From contig JADLDB010000004.1 of the NCBI GenBank assembly GCA_020846875.1, positions 1 through 47,284 on the forward strand: 47,284 nt of DNA, given 5' to 3'. Position numbers and translations under genes: made by a program. This document shows, in pieces, positions 8,819 through 16,129 of the stretch. Within the stretch, counting starts at the first letter, position 1. Each line of letters starts with the position of its first letter. Source of the stretch: Myxococcales bacterium (GTDB taxonomy: Bacteria > Myxococcota > Myxococcia > Myxococcales > Myxococcaceae). The notes beneath the pieces are model-generated. The model searched no databases and was not told where the DNA came from. It was given only the letters and a program-made list of their open reading frames with translations.

Positions 8819-10399
8819 TCAGCCCTCCCCCTTCGCGGCGTCGTCCGGGCACTCCACCTGGATGTCGAGGCGGAAGGTCACCTTCGCGCCGTCCTTGCTC
8901 TTCTCGACGCGGCCTTCCTTGATCTCCTTGAAGCACTTGTACTGCTTCAGCGTGGCGATCAGATCCTCCATGTTCTTGGAGGTGTTGGCTTCGCAGCGCA
9001 CCGAGATGCGATCGAGGTCGATCACGATCTGCTCCAGCTTCACGGGTGAGTCGTCGGGGATTCGCTGGGTCAGCTCCGCCAGCAGGGTGGTGGCCGAGCG
9101 CTTCGGAATGCCGGCCGCGGGGCTCTCCTGGCCCTGGAGCAGGTTGAGAGCGCGGGCGTAGTCTTTCTCGCACTTGCCGAGGATGCGCTGGGTGACGTCG
9201 CAGAGCACCGCGTCCACCTGCTTCTCGCGGCGCTCCAGCACCGTGTTGCGGACGACGCCGCTGGCGATCAGCAGCACCAGCAGCACCGCGGCGAAGGCGA
9301 TCAGCTGCCCCGCCTTGTCCTTCATCACGTCGAGGTCGCTCTTGAACGCGAACTCCCCCCGGCGCAGGTTGAAGCGGGGCACCTTCGCGCCGGTCGCCGC
9401 GCCTCTGAGCGCCAGCGCGCCGGCCTGCATCGCCTCCACCTGGTCGGGCGCCAGCGGCCCGCGCGCCTCGGGGGGCAGCTCGATCAACCTCACCGGAAGG
9501 CCCAGGTCCTTCTGCAGCTGCCCTGCGATCCCCTTGAGCTTCGCGGAGCCTCCGCACAGCAGCACCTGGCCGATGGGGCGCCTGGTGTGGGCGGTGTAGG
9601 CCTTGAAGGTGGGCCGCAGCTCCCGCAGCACCGGCACCAACGCGCGCACGAAGGCGCCTGCGGCCCGCTCGGCGTCCGGGCCCACCACCTCGTCGCCCAC
9701 CGCGCCGTGCGTCTCTTTCCACGACGCCGCCTCTTCGAGGCCGATCTGGAACTCCTTCGCCAGGGCCTTCGTCAGGGCCAGGCCGCCACCGGCGAAGGTG
9801 CGGGCGTGCTCCACCGCGCCGCCGGGCCGGCCGATGGCCACCGAGACGCGCTCGTGGCCCAGATCCACCACCGCCACCGCGGCGCCGGGATCGAGGTAGG
9901 ACGGCGGCAGGTTGGCGATCGCGTTCTGGTAGACCAGCCCGGAGTGGGTGACGATCCGCGGGTCGAGCTTCGCCTCCTTGAGCAGCTCCAGCACCGGCTT
10001 GAGCTCGGTCTTCTTCATCACGCCCACCAGCAGGCTGGCGCCGCCGGTCTCGCTGGTGGTGAGCTGGTGATCGTAGGCGGCGTCGTCCAGATCGTACGGG
10101 AGCTGAGCCTCCACCTCACCGGACAGGGCGAGCTCGACCTTCTTCGGATCGCTGAAGGGCAGGGTGATGGGGTGGGTGGCGAGCGAGGTGCCAGGCATGG
10201 CCACCACCACCTGGTCGGCGAGGAACGGACCCTTGGCCGACAAGGCCGCCAGGCCGGCCTTCAGGCGGTCGAGGCGCTCCCCTTCGGCGGGCACCGGCGC
10301 GGACAGGTACTGCTTCACCGCCACGCCGCGCATGGAGGTCTCGGCGATCACCGCCTTCACCGTGTAGCTGCCCAGATCCAGGCCGAGCACGCGGGCCAT
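8819..10399 (-). CDS. gspL: GspL-type platform protein with PilM-like actin fold
   Basis: 526 residues. The cytoplasmic part (about 1-350) has a complete-looking actin/PilM-like fold: phosphate-1 motif LGLDLGSYTVKAV at 5-17, phosphate-2-like VAVVDLGHERVSVAIG near 175-190, and adenosine-type VLLCGGSAKLKGI near 285. A membrane helix (about 365-385) is followed by a periplasmic PilN/GspL-like domain. Canonical GspL recruits the GspE ATPase and pairs with GspM. Retention of nucleotide-binding-like motifs makes this protein look like a PilM-PilN fusion. It starts 3 bp after the gspK stop. Confidence 0.88.
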   Translation of the reverse strand: MARVLGLDLGSYTVKAVIAETSMRGVAVKQYLSAPVPAEGERLDRLKAGLAALSAKGPFLADQVVVAMPGTSLATHPITLPFSDPKKVELALSGEVEAQLPYDLDDAAYDHQLTTSETGGASLLVGVMKKTELKPVLELLKEAKLDPRIVTHSGLVYQNAIANLPPSYLDPGAAVAVVDLGHERVSVAIGRPGGAVEHARTFAGGGLALTKALAKEFQIGLEEAASWKETHGAVGDEVVGPDAERAAGAFVRALVPVLRELRPTFKAYTAHTRRPIGQVLLCGGSAKLKGIAGQLQKDLGLPVRLIELPPEARGPLAPDQVEAMQAGALALRGAATGAKVPRFNLRRGEFAFKSDLDVMKDKAGQLIAFAAVLLVLLIASGVVRNTVLERREKQVDAVLCDVTQRILGKCEKDYARALNLLQGQESPAAGIPKRSATTLLAELTQRIPDDSPVKLEQIVIDLDRISVRCEANTSKNMEDLIATLKQYKCFKEIKEGRVEKSKDGAKVTFRLDIQVECPDDAAKGEG

Positions 10400-10401
10400 G
10401 G

Positions 10402-11874
10402 CTACTCCTCCTTCCAGTAGACGAGGCGCCCCAGGCCGTCGTCGAGGCGGATCACCGCGGTGATGGTGCGGGTCACGTCGCCCGCCTCGCCCGTCACGCT
10501 CAACCGGAAGGTCGAGCTCTTGTCGCCGATGAAGCGCTGGTTCTGCACGTTGTTGATGATGGTGGGGTTCACCGCCACGCCGCTGGCGGCCACCAGGTTG
10601 ACGAAGTCGAGCGCGCTCATCCCGAAGAGGGCGAACATGCGGGCGGCGCGGATCTTCTGGATCAGCGTGTCGATGAAGACCGGATCGGAGAGGCGCGGAT
10701 CGGGCCGGGCCGGGTCCGCCACCGTGCGGATCGCCAGCTCGAGCAGCATGGGATCGTCGGTGTTGATGTTGAGGCGCGAGTTGACGTTCGGGTACACGGT
10801 CAGCTTGTCCTTGAAGGCTGCCATGAAGCGGTCGTTGACGCCGTGGACCAGGTAGAGCTCGTCCAGGCTGTCGAAGCGCGCGTTCTTCGCCCGGTACGAC
10901 GGATCGTACTTCACGTAGTTGCCGTTCTCGTCCGAGAAGCCCTTCATGAAGGGGTCGCCCTGGCCGGAGAAGTTCAGCGTGGAGCCGGTCTCGTCTTCGT
11001 CGATCCAGTCGCGCATGGCGATGATCGTGTCGGTGGGCGTCACCTTGACCCGGTTGGAGTCTTCCTTCTCGAAGAGGAACTCGTACTTCTTGTCGCCCAA
11101 GGACGCGACCAACTGGGTGAGCAGCACCTGGGCGGAGAGCTGCGGCGCGTCCAGCTTGTTCAGGTTGATCCGCTCCTCCTCGTCGGTGATCACCGTGTCG
11201 AAGCAGCCGGTGAAGGAGCCGAAGCGCTTGGCCTTCTGCTCCTTCGCCAGCTCGGGGTTCTCGTCGTCGAAGTCGAACTTCTCGTCCTTCGAGGTGAGCT
11301 GGATCGCTTGGCCCTTCTCGTCGATCTCCGGGACCATCAGCTCCAGCATGTGGCAGTCGATCTTCGCCATGCGCCAGAGCTGAATGCTCATCGAGGAAGG
11401 CGCGCCGGCCCCCGCCCCCGGGGCGCCGCCTGCTCCTCCGGCGGCGCCGGCGAGCTGCCCCAGCATGGCTGGGTTGAGCCCCAGGCCCGCCAGCATCGCG
11501 GGGTTGACGCCGGGGGGCAGCCCGCCCCCGCCGCCCGCGCCGCCCAAGAACTGCTGCAGCATGCCGCCCAGGTTGGGGATCTGAATGTTGTCCATCTGCT
11601 TCTGGAAGCGCAGGAGTAGCCGCGACAGCCCGACGCCCGACTTGGCGAGGAAGTGGGCCCGCAGCTCGTCGCGCTGGTTGGTGGCCAGGCGCAGCTCGAC
11701 GACGGAGTTGTACTGCACCTCGTTGGCCACCAGGCCCAGCACGGCCAGGCCCACCAGCACCAGCAGCATGGCCACGCCGCGGCGGGGCTTGAGCGCGGCC
11801 GGACGGGTACCTTCGGCGCGGGGCGCGGGCTGCAGGGGGCCGCGGGCGCGGCGAATGAAGCGCGTGCGGCTCAC
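10402..11874 (-). CDS. gspK: Minor pseudopilin GspK, enlarged by a Gly/Ala-rich insertion
   Basis: 490 residues from GTG 11874, which overlaps the gspJ stop (GTGA) and has GAGG just upstream; the longer upstream frame is a shadow of gspJ. A basic leader ends in Arg-Arg-Gly, followed by VAMLLVLVGLAVLGLVANEV, the pseudopilin hydrophobic helix. Glu at +5 is absent, as expected for GspK at the pseudopilus tip. The body carries the GspK alpha domain (e.g. NINTDDPMLLELAIR). Between about residues 93 and 145 there is a Gly/Ala/Pro-rich low-complexity insertion. GspK proteins are usually near 320 residues, so this one is long. It caps the I-J-K tip complex. Confidence 0.92.
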   Translation of the reverse strand: MSRTRFIRRARGPLQPAPRAEGTRPAALKPRRGVAMLLVLVGLAVLGLVANEVQYNSVVELRLATNQRDELRAHFLAKSGVGLSRLLLRFQKQMDNIQIPNLGGMLQQFLGGAGGGGGLPPGVNPAMLAGLGLNPAMLGQLAGAAGGAGGAPGAGAGAPSSMSIQLWRMAKIDCHMLELMVPEIDEKGQAIQLTSKDEKFDFDDENPELAKEQKAKRFGSFTGCFDTVITDEEERINLNKLDAPQLSAQVLLTQLVASLGDKKYEFLFEKEDSNRVKVTPTDTIIAMRDWIDEDETGSTLNFSGQGDPFMKGFSDENGNYVKYDPSYRAKNARFDSLDELYLVHGVNDRFMAAFKDKLTVYPNVNSRLNINTDDPMLLELAIRTVADPARPDPRLSDPVFIDTLIQKIRAARMFALFGMSALDFVNLVAASGVAVNPTIINNVQNQRFIGDKSSTFRLSVTGEAGDVTRTITAVIRLDDGLGRLVYWKEE

Positions 11875-12539
11875 TCGAACCTCGGGAACTCGGTGTTGAG
11901 CATGATCCGCGTCTGGGTCGAGTAGCGGACCTCCTTGCCCGACTCGTCCACCGCGAAGAGGGTGATCTTCACCCGCGTGGGGAGGACGGACTTCCGCTCG
12001 GTGCGGCGGGTGTCCCACTCGTCCTCCCACTGCTTCTTGTCGCTGTTCCAGTACTGGAACTCGATCTTCTTGGCGCCCTCGAACAGCACGTCCTCGGTGC
12101 CGCCGCGGTCCATGCGCTCCTCGAGCTGCGCGCGCTCCCGGCGGACCAGGTCGCTGCGACCCTTCGCCTTCGGATCCGGCGAGGACTTCACCTGGTACTC
12201 CACCACCATCTGATCCGACTCCTTGGCGTCGGCGTACAGGCGCTGGTGGGACAGGGACGTGAAGAGCAGCTTGTCCCGGGCGCCGACGAAGTTGGTGGGG
12301 CGATCGAAGGCGTCGCGGTAGCGCTTGGAGTCGTAGCGATCGCTGACGTAGGCGGCGCCGATCTCCCGCACCATGCGGTTCATCGCGGTGCGCAGCATGC
12401 GGTAGTGCTCGGCCTGCGACTCGATGATCTCCTTGTTGTTGATGGTGGTGTTGAAGGTGACGCCCAGCACTACGCCGATGAAGGCCGTGATGGCGACGGC
12501 GATCACCACCTCCATCAGGGTGAAGCCCCGGCGGCTCAT
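11871..12539 (-). CDS. gspJ: Minor pseudopilin GspJ
   Basis: 222 residues. It begins MSRRG then FTLMEVVIAVAI, a canonical prepilin cleavage site with Gly at -1, Phe at +1 and Glu at +5. The soluble domain is beta-rich and charged, about the usual family length. ATG 12539 overlaps the gspI stop (ATGA) and is preceded by GGGAGG with good spacing. GspJ binds GspI and GspK to form the pseudopilus tip at the inner membrane. Confidence 0.93.
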   Translation of the reverse strand: MSRRGFTLMEVVIAVAITAFIGVVLGVTFNTTINNKEIIESQAEHYRMLRTAMNRMVREIGAAYVSDRYDSKRYRDAFDRPTNFVGARDKLLFTSLSHQRLYADAKESDQMVVEYQVKSSPDPKAKGRSDLVRRERAQLEERMDRGGTEDVLFEGAKKIEFQYWNSDKKQWEDEWDTRRTERKSVLPTRVKITLFAVDESGKEVRYSTQTRIMLNTEFPRFE

Positions 12540-13480
12540 CGGAAGCCTCCCTGGGGCTTGAGCACGCTGCCGGTGCCGGGCGTCTGCATGCGGCCGGCCG
12601 GTCCGAAGACGTTCTTCAGGCCGGCCCCCATCTCGGGGAGGAGCTGCGCGGGGCTGGACAGGCCGCGCTGGCTGGCGGTCATCAGCGGAGTCCCGTCGTC
12701 GTCCACCATGCCGACGCCGGTGGGCGCGGGGCGGGGGCTGCGCGCCGGCGTGCCGTCGGGTCGCACCCAGGTGTCGCCGGCCGAAGCGCTGGCCACGCCC
12801 GCCGCGCCCGCCGCGCCGCCGTTGCGATCGCTGCCCGGCCCCAGGGACACCACGTGGGTGACCAGATCGAAGCTCTCGGTCAGCTTCCCTTCCTTCCAGG
12901 TGACGGTGAGGTGCACCTCGCGGACCGACTTCTGAAGCTGATCGACCATCTGAGTGAACTGCGCCTGGGCCACCCCCGCCATCGGCCCCAGCGCCCCCAA
13001 GAGGCCCGCCGCGCCGCCCTGTCCTCCGGGCTGGGTGCCGGGGGGCAGCCCCGCCGCCGCCGCGGGATCACCCTTGCCCCCGGCGCCGAAGAGCGCGCCC
13101 AGCAGCCCGGCCGCGCCGCCCGCGCCGTCTGCGCCGGTCCCGCCCAGCGGCAGGTTGAAGAGCGCCCCGAAGAGCTGCTCGGGGGACAGGCCGTTCGTCT
13201 TGGGCACGATGATCTTCGCGCGCCACTTGTAGGACGGCCAGCCTTCGTCGCTGAAGTCGCCTGCGTCCTCGTCGTCCTCGGCGTTGAGGCCTTCGTCGTA
13301 CAGCTTCTGCTCGAGGTCGATCATCTTCCCGCGCGCCAGCAGCGTCGCGACGGTCAGCTTCTTGGCGTACACGTGCGAGTAGACGGCGTTGGAGTTGATG
13401 TCGAGGACAGCCATCAGCGACACGGCGAGGATCGCCAGCGCCACCACGACTTCCAGGAGGGTGAAGGCGCGGCGGCTCAT
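12536..13480 (-). CDS. gspI: Minor pseudopilin GspI, with long low-complexity extension
   Basis: 314 residues from ATG 13480 (ATGA overlap with gspH; GGAGG 10 bases upstream). The N-terminus is MSRRA then FTLLEVVVALAILAVSLMA: a prepilin signal with Ala instead of Gly at -1 and Glu at +5. The typical GspI is only about 120-130 residues. Here the pseudopilin core is interrupted by a Gly/Ala/Leu-rich stretch with two GLLGAL copies (about 115-170) and followed by a Gly/Ala/Pro-rich tail (about 225-314). The core strands (YKWRAKIIVPK; VREVHLTVTWKEGK; SFDLVTHVVSL) are still recognisable. Role: nucleates the pseudopilus tip with GspJ and GspK. Confidence 0.9.
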   Translation of the reverse strand: MSRRAFTLLEVVVALAILAVSLMAVLDINSNAVYSHVYAKKLTVATLLARGKMIDLEQKLYDEGLNAEDDEDAGDFSDEGWPSYKWRAKIIVPKTNGLSPEQLFGALFNLPLGGTGADGAGGAAGLLGALFGAGGKGDPAAAAGLPPGTQPGGQGGAAGLLGALGPMAGVAQAQFTQMVDQLQKSVREVHLTVTWKEGKLTESFDLVTHVVSLGPGSDRNGGAAGAAGVASASAGDTWVRPDGTPARSPRPAPTGVGMVDDDGTPLMTASQRGLSSPAQLLPEMGAGLKNVFGPAGRMQTPGTGSVLKPQGGFR

Positions 13481-14175
13481 GTGCGCGGCACCTCCAGATC
13501 CTCGTTGTGGATCACCGTCTTCCCGGTGAGGGAGGAGATGGTCAGGGTCCAGGTGTTGTCGCCCTGGCGCACCCACACCTGGGCCTTCTCCGTGTAGCCC
13601 TGGGGGAAGAAGTACAGGTACGCGGTGCCGTGCTTCACCGGCTGGCGCTGCTTCTGGGTCCACACCTCGACGGTGACGTTGGACGGCAGCGACTTCTCCA
13701 CCACGTCCTCGCTGGAGAAGGACGAGAACTTCGCCGCTTCCTCCACCCGGTGCTGCTCGCGGGCCTGCAGCTCCTGCACGGTGGGGGCGCTGTCCGACGC
13801 CAGCGGCTTGAAGCGGTCGTCTTCCCGCTCGCGCTCCCCGTCCCGCTTCTCCTTCGAGTTGGCCAGGCGCAGCTCGTCGTCGCGCTTGGCCCCCGCGGTG
13901 ACGCCGCCCTTCGCGCACTCCGCCCGCCAGGTGACGTGCCCGTCTTCCTCGCGCTCCTCGGGCAGCTCGAAGACCAGCCGGCAGGTGCGGCCGGACAGCG
14001 CCGCCGAGTCGTACAGCGCGCGGATGGTGCCGGCCAGCTCGGCCGCCGACTCCTTCGCCTTCGCGCCGGTGAGCGCGCCCACGCTGAACACCACCGCGGC
14101 GAACAGCAGCACGATGATGCCCAGGGCGACGGTGATCTCGATCAGGGTGAGCCCCCTGGGCGCGCGGCGCTTCAC
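13477..14175 (-). CDS. gspH: Minor pseudopilin GspH
   Basis: 232 residues from GTG 14175. This start is supported by GGAGG five bases upstream and by a GTGA overlap with the preceding microprotein stop. The leader KRRAPRG is followed by LTLIEITVALGIIVLLFAAV (Gly -1, Glu +5). The soluble domain holds a highly charged, probably coiled insertion at about residues 105-170 rich in Glu/Arg/Lys, then beta strands typical of GspH (YLYFFPQGYTEKAQVWV). GspH links the tip complex to the GspG fibre. Its stop overlaps the gspI start. Confidence 0.9.
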   Translation of the reverse strand: MKRRAPRGLTLIEITVALGIIVLLFAAVVFSVGALTGAKAKESAAELAGTIRALYDSAALSGRTCRLVFELPEEREEDGHVTWRAECAKGGVTAGAKRDDELRLANSKEKRDGEREREDDRFKPLASDSAPTVQELQAREQHRVEEAAKFSSFSSEDVVEKSLPSNVTVEVWTQKQRQPVKHGTAYLYFFPQGYTEKAQVWVRQGDNTWTLTISSLTGKTVIHNEDLEVPRT

Positions 14176-14285
14176 AGTAGCCTCCGCAGCAGATCGACGA
14201 CCAGCCACACCGCGGCGCTCGCGCCCAGCGCGATCCCGAAGGTGAGGGGCGAGAGGCCCTGGCTCTTGTCGTCGGTCTTCTTCAT
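14172..14285 (-). CDS. 37-residue single-pass membrane microprotein between gspG and gspH
   Basis: An ATG at 14285 lies 4 bases after the gspG stop, and the TGA at 14174-14172 overlaps the gspH GTG start (GTGA). The product is 37 residues: a charged N-terminus (MKKTDDKSQG), one predicted membrane helix (about 14-31, TFGIALGASAAVWLVV) and a basic end (RRLL). The gspH ribosome-binding sequence GGAGG sits inside this ORF. Third codon positions are almost all G or C. The position between essential genes, exact coupling and codon bias support translation. I recognise no family. It could instead be a leader that only serves to couple gspG and gspH translation. No Shine-Dalgarno is visible, so re-initiation is likely. 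Confidence 0.68.
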   Translation of the reverse strand: MKKTDDKSQGLSPLTFGIALGASAAVWLVVDLLRRLL

Positions 14286-14289
14286 CGGC

Positions 14290-14715
14290 TCACTGCTTGG
14301 GGCTGGCGGAGTCCTTGCTGGAGAGATCGGTGTCGTACTCGCTGCCCCCGGGGGCGCCGTCCTTGCCGTAGGACATGATCACCGGCTTGCCGCCCTCGTT
14401 GAGGTACACGTACTCGTGATCCCAGGGATCGACCGGCATCTTCTCGAGGATCTGCGCGTCGACGAGCGCCTTGAGGCCTGCGCCCGTGTCCGGGTAGTTC
14501 CCCTTCTTCGCGTAGTAGGTCTTGAGCGCGTTGCCGATGTTGGCGATGTCCATCTTCGCGCGGTCCACCTTGGCCTCTTCGAGGCGGGGGATGACGGCCA
14601 CGCCCACCGCGGCCATCAGCAGCGAGAGGATGGTGATCACGACGATGATCTCGATCAGCGTCATGCCGCGCGGGCCTGCGCGGCGGCGGGCGAGCTGTCG
14701 GGGGAAGGACTTCAT
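14290..14715 (-). CDS. gspG: Major pseudopilin GspG
   Basis: 141 residues from ATG 14715, which is preceded by AAAGGA about 10 bases upstream. GTG 14742 (150 residues), overlapping the preceding microprotein stop as GTGA, is the alternative start. A basic leader ends ARRRAGPRG, followed by MTLIEIIVVITILSLLMAAV (Gly -1, Glu +5). The body holds the highly conserved GspG pattern: IGNALKTYYAKKGNYPDT, then VDPWDHEYVY and the Ca-binding C-terminal loop region ending DTDLSSKD. GspG polymerises into the periplasmic pseudopilus that acts as a piston. The full signature makes this one of the surest calls in the window. Confidence 0.96.
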   Translation of the reverse strand: MKSFPRQLARRRAGPRGMTLIEIIVVITILSLLMAAVGVAVIPRLEEAKVDRAKMDIANIGNALKTYYAKKGNYPDTGAGLKALVDAQILEKMPVDPWDHEYVYLNEGGKPVIMSYGKDGAPGGSEYDTDLSSKDSASPKQ

Positions 14716-14738
14716 GGCGTTCGGTTCCTTTCGGTTCG

Positions 14739-14852
14739 TCACAGGTAGAGCAGCACGCCCACGCAGACCAGCGAGGCGGCCAGGGCCAGGAGGGTGGTGG
14801 TGACGGCGCGTTGGATCAGCTGGTCGCGCCGGGAGAGGACGGTGGGGCTCAT
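14739..14852 (-). CDS. 37-residue single-pass membrane microprotein between gspF and gspG
   Basis: ATG 14852 overlaps the gspF stop by one base (TGATG), and TGA 14741-14739 overlaps the alternative gspG GTG start. The product is exactly 37 residues: a basic N-terminal segment (VLSRRDQLIQR), then a hydrophobic helix from about residue 17 to the end (AVTTTLLALAASLVCVGVLL). The positive-inside rule predicts a cytoplasmic N-terminus with the C-terminus at or beyond the periplasmic face. GC3 bias is strong. There is no sequence similarity beyond composition with the other 37-residue ORF. I know no named family; it is a candidate platform-associated T2SS microprotein or a translation-coupling peptide. 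Confidence 0.68.
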   Translation of the reverse strand: MSPTVLSRRDQLIQRAVTTTLLALAASLVCVGVLLYL

Positions 14853-16123
14853 CAGTGCACCATGGAGTTCATCTGGAGAATGGGCATCAGGATGGAGAAG
14901 GCGACGAAAGAGATGACCGCCCCCATCAGCACGATCATCATCGGCTCGAGCAGGGCGGTGAGCGCGCCGATCCGCACGTTGACCGACGACTCGTAGCTCT
15001 CGGCGACGTTGAGCAGCATGTCCTCCAGTTGGCCGGACCGCTCGCCGATCGCCACCATGTGGAAGACCAGCGGAGGAAACTCCCCGGACTTCTTGAGCGG
15101 GTTGGCGATCGACTCGCCTTCGCGAATGGCGTCGCGCGCGGTGTCGATCACCGCCGACATCACCGAGTTGGTGATCACGTTCTTCACGATGTCGAGCGCG
15201 GTGAGCAGCGGCACGCCGGACTTGAGCAGCGTGGCCAGGGTGCGCGCGAAGCGGGCCACCGCCAACTGGCGGACCAGGGGACCGAAGACGGGGATCTTCA
15301 GCACCACCCGGTCCCACTTCGGCTTGCCCGACTCCGAGCGCGACCAGCGCAGGAAGGCGACCGCCCCGCCGATCAACATCGGCACCACGATGAACCAGTA
15401 GTCCTGCAGGAACTTCGAGCTGAAGATCAGCAGCTTGGTCGTCCAGGGCAGGGTGACCTTCATGTCGTCGAAGATCTTGGTCACCTTGGGCACCACCACC
15501 GTCATCAGCATGATCAACACGCCGCCGCCGATAACCATCATGATCACCGGGTAGATCATGGTGCCGACGATCTTCTGACGGAGCCGCGCCTGGCCTTCGG
15601 TGAACTCCGCCAGCCGCAGCAGCACCGAGTCCAGCGCGCCCGAGCTCTCACCCGCGCGGATCATGTTGATGAACAGCGGCCCGAAGGTCTTCACGTGGTG
15701 CCCCAGCGCGTCGGCCAGGCTGGATCCCTCGTTCACCCGCTGCTTCACGTCCGAGAGGATGCGCTTGAGCTGCTCCTTCTCCACCTGGTCCACCATGGCG
15801 GTGAGCGCTTCCACCAGCGTCACGCCCGCCTTGAGCAGCGTCGCCAGTTGCCGGGTCATCACCGCGATGTCGTCGGTGTTGACGCCTCCGCGGGCCAGGC
15901 GGCGCAGGTTGATGTCCTGCGCCAGCACCGAGCCGGCCGCCTTCGCCGCCCCCTTCGCCGTCTTGCCGGGCTTGAGCGAGCCTTCCGCCTCGGCCACCAC
16001 GTCGGTGACGAAGATCCCGTCCTTCTTGAGCACCGCGCGCAGGCTCCTCGGCGAGTCGGCCTCCTTGAGGCCGGTCACCGACTTCCCCGCGGCGTTGAGC
16101 CCTTTGTACTCGAAGACGGCCAT
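14852..16123 (-). CDS. gspF: Type II secretion inner-membrane platform protein GspF
   Basis: 423 residues. N-terminal MAVFEYKGLNAAGKSVTG is the classic start of the GspF/PilC family. Two homologous T2SSF cytoplasmic domains follow (about 85-205 and 285-405), each with the GESSGALDSVLLRLAE / GERSGQLEDMLLNVAE pattern, and three membrane segments (about 185-207, 235-252, 395-415). A Lys/Ala-rich linker at about 45-70 separates the N-terminal helix. GspF is the polytopic platform protein that couples GspE ATP hydrolysis to pseudopilus assembly. It starts 6 bases after the gspE stop. Confidence 0.96.
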   Translation of the reverse strand: MAVFEYKGLNAAGKSVTGLKEADSPRSLRAVLKKDGIFVTDVVAEAEGSLKPGKTAKGAAKAAGSVLAQDINLRRLARGGVNTDDIAVMTRQLATLLKAGVTLVEALTAMVDQVEKEQLKRILSDVKQRVNEGSSLADALGHHVKTFGPLFINMIRAGESSGALDSVLLRLAEFTEGQARLRQKIVGTMIYPVIMMVIGGGVLIMLMTVVVPKVTKIFDDMKVTLPWTTKLLIFSSKFLQDYWFIVVPMLIGGAVAFLRWSRSESGKPKWDRVVLKIPVFGPLVRQLAVARFARTLATLLKSGVPLLTALDIVKNVITNSVMSAVIDTARDAIREGESIANPLKKSGEFPPLVFHMVAIGERSGQLEDMLLNVAESYESSVNVRIGALTALLEPMMIVLMGAVISFVAFSILMPILQMNSMVH

Positions 16124-16129
16124 GGCGGC

